Assembly (NCBI GenBank): GCA_028293055.1
Contig: JAQGLD010000560.1
Span: forward strand, 1-7,381
Reading direction: 5' to 3'
Length of the DNA: 7,381 bases
From: Alphaproteobacteria bacterium
Lineage (GTDB): Bacteria > Pseudomonadota > Alphaproteobacteria > Sphingomonadales > Sphingomonadaceae
Shown piece after piece: positions 1 through 5,091 of the stretch. A model generated the notes under the pieces. The model was not told the DNA's origin and made no database searches. It worked only from the letters and a program-made list of their open reading frames with translations. Made by a program: the position numbers and the translations under genes. The stretch's first letter is position 1. Each line of letters opens with the position of its first letter.

Positions 1-1260
1 GTAGGGGACGCGGAAGCGGTAGCCCTGCGCGGCGATGGTGGCGCTTTCCATGTCGATGCCGACGGCGCGGCTGAGCGAGAGGCGGCGCGCGGAGTGGGTG
101 TAGCGCAGTTCCCAATTGCGATCGTCGGTGGTGACGACGGTGCCGGTGCGCAGCCGCCGCTTGAGGTCCTGAGGAGTCTCTCCGGTGACCTGCGCCGCGG
201 CGTCGTACAGCGCCTGCTGGATCTCGGCGATCGCAGGCAGCGGAATCTCGACCGGAAGCACGTCGTCGAGAACATGATCGTCGCGCAGATAGCCGTGGGC
301 GAGGACATAGTCGCCGATCGTCTGGCTCGGTCGAAGCCCGCCGCAATGGCCGATCATCAGCCACGCCTCCGGGCGCATCACCGCGAGATGGTCGCAGACC
401 GTCTTCGCGTTGGAGGGGCCGACCCCGATATTGACCAGGGTGATTCCGCCGCCCTCCGGAGCGATGAGGTGGTAGGCGGGCATCTGATATTTCCGCCAGT
501 CGCCCGATCCGATCAGCGCCTCGGCATTCTCGGTTTCGCGGGTGATGAACAGGCCGCCGGGCGCCGACAGCGCCTCATAGGGACTGTCCGGGCTGTTGAG
601 CTCGGCCACCGCCCAGCGGACGAACTCGTCGACATAGCGGACATAATTGGTGAACAGCAGGTAGCGTTGGGTGTGCTCCGATGGCGTGCCCGTATAGTGG
701 CGAAGCCGCGCCAGGCTGAAATCGACCCGCGGCCCGTCGAACAGAGCGAGCGGGCGGGCGTCGTGAGAATCGTAGTTCCAGGCCCCGTCGGCGATCTCGT
801 CGCCGATATTGGCGAGCTCGGTATTCGGGAACCAGCGCCCGAGATCGGCGGCATGGGCGCCGTCGAGGCGAAGATCGTCGGTGCCGTCGAGGACATAGGG
901 ATAGGGTATCTCGCTCTTCGATCGGCCGACCGACACTTCGACCTGATAGTCGCGGACGAGCAGGCCGAGCTGCTCGGTGAGATATTTGCGGAACAGCCGC
1001 GGCCTGGCGATGCTGGTCGCGTAACGCCCAGGTCGGTTGAGCCGTCCGAACGCCCGGGTCGGAAATGCCGTCGGCTGGTCGTGGCGATAATCGACCCTGA
1101 GCTCGGGATAAGCGAACTGGCCCTCGGCACGCGCGTCTGCATCGGGCCGCTCGCCGGTCTTGAGATAGCGGGCCAGCGCGTTGCGCAAGGCGGCCATCGA
1201 GGCGTCCGACATCTCGCAGAGCTGGTCGATCAGGCCTTGTATGTCTTCGACTCTGGTCAC
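1..1260 (-). CDS. amn: AMP nucleosidase, 5' part (C-terminus outside window)
   Basis: Cytoplasmic enzyme that hydrolyses AMP to adenine and ribose 5-phosphate, part of adenine-nucleotide balance and salvage. Reading the minus strand gives 420 uninterrupted codons that I recognise as close to E. coli Amn along their whole length. There is an N-terminal AMP-nucleosidase domain (about residues 1-170, with ALRNAL near 24 and TRAFGR near 68), then a purine-nucleoside-phosphorylase-like domain containing GPSNAKT (281-287), MIGHCGG (302-308), RTGTVVTTDDRNWE (371-384) and MESATIAAQGYRFRVPY (404-420). The last roughly 64 residues, including the VSDKPL segment with the catalytic Asp known in the family, lie beyond the left edge. 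Start choice: GTG at 1260 has a GGAAGGA ribosome site (1272-1266) at 5 nt. In-frame ATGs at 1266 and 1278 are possible, but the first overlaps that site and the second has only a weak one. It is divergent from the receptor gene at 1693. Confidence 0.96.
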   Translation of the reverse strand, partial: MTRVEDIQGLIDQLCEMSDASMAALRNALARYLKTGERPDADARAEGQFAYPELRVDYRHDQPTAFPTRAFGRLNRPGRYATSIARPRLFRKYLTEQLGLLVRDYQVEVSVGRSKSEIPYPYVLDGTDDLRLDGAHAADLGRWFPNTELANIGDEIADGAWNYDSHDARPLALFDGPRVDFSLARLRHYTGTPSEHTQRYLLFTNYVRYVDEFVRWAVAELNSPDSPYEALSAPGGLFITRETENAEALIGSGDWRKYQMPAYHLIAPEGGGITLVNIGVGPSNAKTVCDHLAVMRPEAWLMIGHCGGLRPSQTIGDYVLAHGYLRDDHVLDDVLPVEIPLPAIAEIQQALYDAAAQVTGETPQDLKRRLRTGTVVTTDDRNWELRYTHSARRLSLSRAVGIDMESATIAAQGYRFRVPY

Positions 1261-1421
1261 TCTCATCCTTCCATCCATGCGGCACCGCCTGCATCCTGCC
1301 TCCGCGCATAGGCCAAGGCGGCGCGGACCGGAAGCATTGCACCCTTTTCGACTTTGTCCTTGCGAGTTTCGCGACGGGCCTGTTGCAGCCGCGCACCGGA
1401 GTCCAAAAAAAGAGATACGCG

Positions 1422-1576
1422 CCTGACATTAGCGGGTTGGTCCTGCCTTGCGGACCGGCTAACGCCCCAGGCAGGAGCGGTTCTGAGTATCTTTGGAGTC
1501 AAGCGCGCTCGCGGGCGACCGGCGCATTGCTCCGAACTCAAGACACGAAAGTGCAACACGGCCCGGGCAGAGCCCG
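1422..1576 (+). promoter_or_regulatory. Shared receptor-upstream element, copy 1
   Basis: This stretch aligns collinearly with 4906-5058, upstream of the second receptor. The matching pieces are CCTGAC (1422-1427 with 4906-4911); 1434-1463 with 4912-4941, 20 of 30 identical, ending in GGCTAAC in both; 1474-1485 with 4953-4964, 10 of 12 identical; TCTT and CAAG at equal spacing (1490, 1500 with 4971, 4981); and 1542-1572 with 5023-5053, 23 of 31 identical and centred on AAGTGCAACA. The total span is 151 versus 148 nt. Copy 1 carries a 6-nt insertion (1428-1433). It can form TCCTGCCT/AGGCAGGA (1441-1448/1469-1476) and CGGGC/GCCCG (1564-1568/1572-1576). It ends about 116-120 nt before the receptor start. 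It could be a structured mRNA leader or a conserved promoter/operator region; sequence alone does not decide. Confidence 0.6.
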
Positions 1577-1617
1577 AGGCTCCGGCCGCAAGTGGCCGAA
1601 TTGGATCGATTTTCGCC

Positions 1618-1635
1618 GCCATGGCGCTCCATGGC
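1618..1635 (+). promoter_or_regulatory. Hairpin in receptor leader
   Basis: GCCATGG (1618-1624) and CCATGGC (1629-1635) form a perfect 7-bp stem with a CGCT tetraloop, 57 nt before the receptor start. The second receptor has no counterpart, because its leader is about 80 nt shorter here. There is no T-run after it, so it is not a simple intrinsic terminator. The stem contains two ATG triplets that could expose or hide short upstream starts. Its role is unknown. Confidence 0.4.
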
Positions 1636-1674
1636 TCAGGTTGAACGCTGCATCGCAGCAAGTCTCGTTCCGGC

Positions 1675-1682
1675 GAGAGGGG
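1675..1682 (+). promoter_or_regulatory. Ribosome binding site of first TonB receptor
   Basis: GAGAGGGG lies 10 nt before the ATG at 1693, separated by an AT-rich spacer. It supports that ATG as the start; the following codons encode an immediate signal peptide. Confidence 0.65.
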
Positions 1683-1692
1683 TATTTTTCAT

Positions 1693-4326
1693 ATGAACAA
1701 GATTTCGCTTCTCTGCGCGACCACGGCCCTGGTCCTCCCGTCGATGGCGCTCGCCCAGTCGACCGGCACGACCGAGATGGAGACCAAGGACACGATCGTC
1801 GTCACCGGCACCCGTCAGCAGGCGGTCGACGGTGTCCAGGTTCCCGACACGTCGAAGACCCGCCAGGTGCTGACCTCCGAATTCATCCAGCGCCAGGTGC
1901 CCGGCCAGTCGGTCGACGAGATCATCAACATGATGCCCGGCGTCAGCTTCCAGAATAACGATCCGTTCGGCGCCTCCGGCGGCACGCTCAGCATCCGCGG
2001 CTTCGACGCGACCCGCATCTCGCAGACGATCGACGGCATTCCGGTCAACGACACCGGCAATTACTCCATCTATTCCGGCCAGCAGCTCGATCCCGAGCTG
2101 ATCGAGCGGATCGATGTCAGCCTCGGCTCGACCGATGTCGACAGCCCGACCGCCTCGGCGACCGGAAGCACGGTCAATTATCGCAGCCGCATTCCGACCG
2201 ACGACTTCCATGTCCGCCTGCAGGGTTCGGTCGGCAGCTACGCCTTCATGCGCCTGTTCGGAGTGCTCGATACCGGCATATTCACGCCGTTCGGCACCAA
2301 GGCATGGATCTCCGGCAGCCAGACCAGCTACGAGAATCCCTACAACCGTAACTCGAAGCTGCTCAAGGACCAGTTCAACGCCAAGGTCTATCAGCCGATC
2401 GGCAGCGGCCGCGACTTCATCTCGGCTGCGTTCCAGTATAATCGCGGCCGCAACAACAACTTCTCCTCGGGCGTGCTTCGCACCGACCCGACCGTGCTCA
2501 CCGTCAGCGGCACCTCGCCCAAGCAGGTTCTCAACAGCGTACCGCGGCTCGTCGGCACCGGATCGACCAACCGCTTCCCGCTGACCCGCGGCGAGCGCGC
2601 CTACGATCAGGGCAGCTGCCAGACCGATACTCCGCAGGCCGGAGTCGCCGACGCCCCCAACACCTGCGGAACCGCGTTCGATTACAGCTACAATCCGAAC
2701 GACATCCGCAACATCCGGGTCAATTCGCGTTTCACGCTGGCGGACGGCCTCGTCCTCACCGTCGACCCGAGCTATCAATATACCCGCGCCAATGGCGGCG
2801 CGAGCGCGGTGATCGGCAACGAGAAGGGCTTCACCAAGGCCGCTTCGGGCGGGAATCCGGCGATCACCACCCCGATCTTCGGCTTTATCGGCGGGCGCCC
2901 CTATTTCGGCACCGACCTGAACGGCGACGGCGACCTGCTCGACACGGTCGAGGTCTATTCTCCGAGTCAGACCGAGACGAAGCGCTTCATCGTCATCTCG
3001 TCGCTGCGCTGGGACGTGACCGACACCCAGACGTTGCGCCTCAGCTACACCTACGACCATGGCCATCACCGCCAGACCGGCGAGTCCGGCTTTCTGGGCC
3101 AGAACGGCTATGCGCTGAGCCTTTTCCCGGTCGACAATCCGATCGTCGGGATCAACGGAATCGTTCCGCAGAAGCGCGACCGCCTGTCCTACGCGATCCT
3201 CAACAAGATTTCGGGCGACTATCGCGGCGAGTTCTTCGACAGCCGCCTGACGATCAATGCCGGAATCGCAGCGCCTTTCTTCAAGCGCGATCTCAACAAT
3301 CATTGCGTGACCGAGAATACCGGCAACGGCTTCATCGACTGCATCCCGGACGCCGCCTCCCAGGCTGCGTTCCTGGCCGCCAATCCGACCTACCAGCCGC
3401 CGCAGCACCGGGTGATCAAGTATAACCGGATCCTGCCGAACGGCGGCTTCACCTACGACCTCGTCTCAAACCTGAGCGTCTACGCCAATTACGCCAAGGG
3501 CCTGCAGGTCGCGAGCACCGACAATCTCTACAACAGCTTCTCCTTCCCGGTCACGTCGGATGCGGCCAAGCCGAAGCCGGAGACGACGGACAATATCGAC
3601 GGCGGCCTGCGCTACCGTTCGAGCAAGGTGCAGGCGCAGCTCGCGGCCTGGTACACCTTCTACAAGAACCGCCTGGCTTCGGCCTACGATCCCGAGCTCG
3701 ACCAGACCGTCTACCGCAACCTCGGCACGGTCCACAAACATGGCTTCGACGGCAGCATCGCCTACCAGCCGATCGAGCAGCTCAGCGTCTATGCCTTCGG
3801 TTCCTATCTGAAGTCGAAGATCATCGACGATGTGATCAACGGCGAGTGCACCGCGGCGCAGGCGACTGCGCACACTTCGGGCTGCCAGCTTGCCGGCGAT
3901 CCCATCTTCGCGGCGACCGCCGGCCGCCGCGAATCGGGTTCACCGACCTACACGTTCGGCGGCCGGATCGAAGGCAAGCTCGGACCGGTCGAGCTCGGAG
4001 TCCAGGCGAAGCGCACCGGTCCTCGCTTCATCAACGATGTGAACCTGCCGGTCGTACAATCCTATACGCTGAACGGCGTGGTCACGACCTACCAGGTCTA
4101 TGGCGCCAAGACCCCGGCCTACACGCTCGTCGATCTCGATGCTCGGGTCGGGTTGGGCTGGCTCGGGGTCAAGGACGACCGTACCTATGTGCAGTTCAAC
4201 GTGACCAATGTGTTCGACAAGCTCTATGTCGGCGGCTTCTCCGGCAACCTGTCCAACGCCACCGTCCGCAACGCCTTCATCGGCTCGCCGCGGGCTTATA
4301 GCGCGACCCTGGTGGTCGGCTTCTAA
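1693..4326 (+). CDS. TonB-dependent outer-membrane receptor, substrate unknown
   Basis: Outer-membrane beta-barrel importer that would take up a scarce ligand (siderophore, other metal complex, glycan or peptide) using energy from TonB-ExbBD. It has 877 residues, a usual length. Residues 1-21 are a signal peptide ending in ALA before Gln22. DTIVVTG (33-39) is the TonB box. The plug spans about 55-165 and includes DEIINMMPGV (75-84), LSIRGF (99-104), IDGIPVND (113-120) and a TASATGSTVNY segment where many relatives have GG. The rest is barrel with alternating strands, and the protein ends SATLVVGF with the terminal Phe typical of outer-membrane proteins. There is no N-terminal STN domain, so direct signalling to an anti-sigma factor is unlikely. 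Three local Cys pairs (309/325, 538/550, 719/731) and a DLNGDGDLLD loop (408-417) lie in likely external loops. The gene stands alone and is followed by an intrinsic terminator. A long antisense frame across it is a coding shadow. Confidence 0.95.
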   Translation: MNKISLLCATTALVLPSMALAQSTGTTEMETKDTIVVTGTRQQAVDGVQVPDTSKTRQVLTSEFIQRQVPGQSVDEIINMMPGVSFQNNDPFGASGGTLSIRGFDATRISQTIDGIPVNDTGNYSIYSGQQLDPELIERIDVSLGSTDVDSPTASATGSTVNYRSRIPTDDFHVRLQGSVGSYAFMRLFGVLDTGIFTPFGTKAWISGSQTSYENPYNRNSKLLKDQFNAKVYQPIGSGRDFISAAFQYNRGRNNNFSSGVLRTDPTVLTVSGTSPKQVLNSVPRLVGTGSTNRFPLTRGERAYDQGSCQTDTPQAGVADAPNTCGTAFDYSYNPNDIRNIRVNSRFTLADGLVLTVDPSYQYTRANGGASAVIGNEKGFTKAASGGNPAITTPIFGFIGGRPYFGTDLNGDGDLLDTVEVYSPSQTETKRFIVISSLRWDVTDTQTLRLSYTYDHGHHRQTGESGFLGQNGYALSLFPVDNPIVGINGIVPQKRDRLSYAILNKISGDYRGEFFDSRLTINAGIAAPFFKRDLNNHCVTENTGNGFIDCIPDAASQAAFLAANPTYQPPQHRVIKYNRILPNGGFTYDLVSNLSVYANYAKGLQVASTDNLYNSFSFPVTSDAAKPKPETTDNIDGGLRYRSSKVQAQLAAWYTFYKNRLASAYDPELDQTVYRNLGTVHKHGFDGSIAYQPIEQLSVYAFGSYLKSKIIDDVINGECTAAQATAHTSGCQLAGDPIFAATAGRRESGSPTYTFGGRIEGKLGPVELGVQAKRTGPRFINDVNLPVVQSYTLNGVVTTYQVYGAKTPAYTLVDLDARVGLGWLGVKDDRTYVQFNVTNVFDKLYVGGFSGNLSNATVRNAFIGSPRAYSATLVVGF

Positions 4327-4347
4327 TTCCTCCCATTCGAGGAGGAA
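4327..4347 (+). other. Short inverted repeat directly after the receptor stop
   Basis: TTCCTCC (4327-4333) and GGAGGAA (4341-4347) form a perfect 7-bp stem with a CATTCGA loop, starting one base after the TAA. There is no T-run after it on either strand. It may protect the 3' end of the message or help termination of the convergent gene on the minus strand. Confidence 0.45.
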
Positions 4348-4360
4348 CGATTCACACTCG

Positions 4361-4396
4361 GGGGTCGGCGCTGTTCAGGAGCGCCGGCCCCTTTTT
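4361..4396 (+). terminator. Intrinsic terminator of the first TonB receptor
   Basis: A 12-bp GC-rich stem, GGGGTCGGCGCT (4361-4372) with AGCGCCGGCCCC (4380-4391), contains one G-U pair. It has a 7-nt loop (GTTCAGG) and is followed by TTTTT (4392-4396). It terminates plus-strand transcription 35 nt after the receptor stop. On the minus strand there is no T-run, so it should not be bidirectional. The convergent gene's stop codon (4375-4377) sits in the loop. Confidence 0.88.
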
Positions 4397-4749
4397 CTCT
4401 GGTGCCAGCCGGCGGGAGGCTCCGGCGCTCGCACCAGGCTCGCGATCGGGCAGCGCCTGCCTTCGGCGACGATCGCTCCGAACCGGTCGAGCCGGTCGGT
4501 CCCGGCGGTATCGAAGCCGAGTGCCATCGCGGTCAGCATGCGCGGGCAAGGAGCGGTGGTGCGCGCCAGATACCAGTCGCCGCGCGCCGAAAGCAGATAG
4601 AGGCTGCTGCGCCCGACGACCTTCCAGTCGATGATTCCGTCGCTGCTCGCGTAGGGGATCCCGGTCTCCGAGCCGGCCGCCGCCGGCCCAGCCGAGGCCG
4701 AAGTCGCGATCATCGCCAGGGCGATGGCGATAGGAAACCGAGCTGTCAC
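4375..4749 (-). CDS. Secreted DUF6491-type small protein, function unknown
   Basis: A 124-residue periplasmic protein. Residues 1-20 are a signal peptide (hydrophobic core FPIAIALAMIATS, cleavage after ASA). The mature part has IPYASSDGIIDWKVVG (31-46), an SLYLLSARGDWYLA strand pair (49-62), a conserved-looking GFDTAGTDRLDRFGAI (78-93) and GRRCPIASLVRA (97-108). I recognise this pattern as the DUF6491 family, common in sphingomonads and relatives, with no known function. Cys68 and Cys100 are the only cysteines and could form a disulfide. The C-terminal tail is Lys/Arg-rich. Start choice: a GTG at 4755 is also in frame but lies inside the GGAGG ribosome site (4759-4755); the GTG at 4749 has that site at 5 nt and is preferred. 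It is convergent with the first receptor and divergent from the second. The call rests on recognised motifs, not a search. Confidence 0.82.
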   Translation of the reverse strand: MTARFPIAIALAMIATSASAGPAAAGSETGIPYASSDGIIDWKVVGRSSLYLLSARGDWYLARTTAPCPRMLTAMALGFDTAGTDRLDRFGAIVAEGRRCPIASLVRAPEPPAGWHQRKRGRRS

Positions 4750-4905
4750 AGGCACCTCCGGGTCGTCCTGCCTTGCGTGTGTCGAGGCTGAAACCCCTGC
4801 GCCGCGCTTTCGGTCCGGACCCGCCCGAATCGCCGGCCGCCTCGCACCCGTGGCAGCAAAGCAACAGGCCGGCCACGACCCGCATGTCGGCCCCGTAACG
4901 GACCC

Positions 4906-5058
4906 CCTGACGGCTTGGTCGCCACTCCCGGCTGGGCTAACATGCGGCTAGGGGAGTGATTCTGCCGGGCTCTTCCGGGACAAGACGTCGATGCTCTTCG
5001 CTACGACGCAGCCCATTATCACGACGCGGAAGTGCAACATTGGTCGGGCAAGGCGACC
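4906..5058 (+). promoter_or_regulatory. Shared receptor-upstream element, copy 2
   Basis: This is the counterpart of 1422-1576, with its end only about 34-39 nt before the second receptor's start. It holds the same ordered blocks: CCTGAC, a TTGGTC..GGCTAAC block, GGAGTGATTCTG, TCTT, CAAG and the AAGTGCAACA block. CACTCCC (4923-4929) pairs perfectly with GGGAGTG (4952-4958), close to where copy 1 pairs different bases. Directly after the AAGTGCAACA block, GGTCG (5042-5046) pairs with CGACC (5054-5058). If transcribed, the element would sit immediately upstream of the ribosome binding site and could control its access. Confidence 0.6.
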
Positions 5059-5073
5059 GCGCAGCCTGACACC

Positions 5074-5081
5074 AAGGGGGG
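5074..5081 (+). promoter_or_regulatory. Ribosome binding site of second TonB receptor
   Basis: AAGGGGGG lies 10 nt before the ATG at 5092, the same spacing as in the first receptor. The following codons give a signal peptide, which supports this start. Confidence 0.7.
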
Positions 5082-5091
5082 AATTCAGTCG

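Larger units (their letters stand above)
1261..1692. other. Divergent intergenic region between amn and the first TonB receptor
   Basis: I see no credible gene here; the short reading frames have no family character and no good ribosome site. The region must hold the amn promoter on the minus strand and the receptor promoter on the plus strand, but I could not pick convincing -35/-10 pairs. Its visible content is on the plus strand: a block (1422-1572) that aligns with the region upstream of the second receptor, overlapping alternative hairpins at 1429-1476, a hairpin at 1559-1588, a GCCATGG/CCATGGC hairpin at 1618-1635, a small GCTGC/GCAGC dyad at 1647-1659, and the receptor's ribosome binding site. 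Confidence 0.7.
4750..5091. other. Divergent intergenic region between the DUF6491 gene and the second TonB receptor
   Basis: I see no gene here. The left end holds the GGAGG ribosome site of the minus-strand gene (4755-4759). The plus-strand half (4906-5058) is the second copy of the receptor-upstream element. A segment at 4760-4777 resembles part of copy 1 (1434-1452). GGTCCGGACC (4812-4821) is a perfect 10-bp palindrome. Promoters for both genes must lie here; no convincing -35/-10 pair was seen. Confidence 0.7.

Noticed and set aside
94..1311. 405-codon plus-strand frame over amn
   Set aside because: The minus strand encodes AMP nucleosidase with family motifs throughout, so this frame is a shadow.
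1371..1387. TGCAACAGGCCCG on the minus strand upstream of amn, resembling the AAGTGCAACA block
   Set aside because: Only about 13 bases match, with a gap and in opposite orientation; GCAACA is common in this sequence, including inside genes.
1693..1716. Lipoprotein signal (LLC) at the start of the first receptor
   Set aside because: The cysteine is at residue 8, before a hydrophobic core could end, and a normal ALA-Q signal-peptidase I site follows at 21/22.
1354..1958. Short plus-strand frames in the first intergenic region
   Set aside because: No good ribosome site and no recognisable protein character; they overlap the shared regulatory element and the receptor start.
1636..3408. 590-codon open frame antisense to the first receptor
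   Set aside because: Its composition (Arg/Ala/Val/Asp/Gly-rich, no domain pattern) is the usual antisense shadow of a GC-rich gene; the plus-strand receptor is unambiguous.
4812..4821. GGTCCGGACC palindrome as an operator
   Set aside because: A single 10-bp GC-rich palindrome is expected by chance in such DNA, and it is not repeated near the other genes.
4906..5058. Cobalamin or other known riboswitch upstream of the second receptor
   Set aside because: Cobalamin riboswitches often precede TonB receptors, but I could not find the B12-box pattern or the other conserved cores. TPP and FMN signature strings are also absent.
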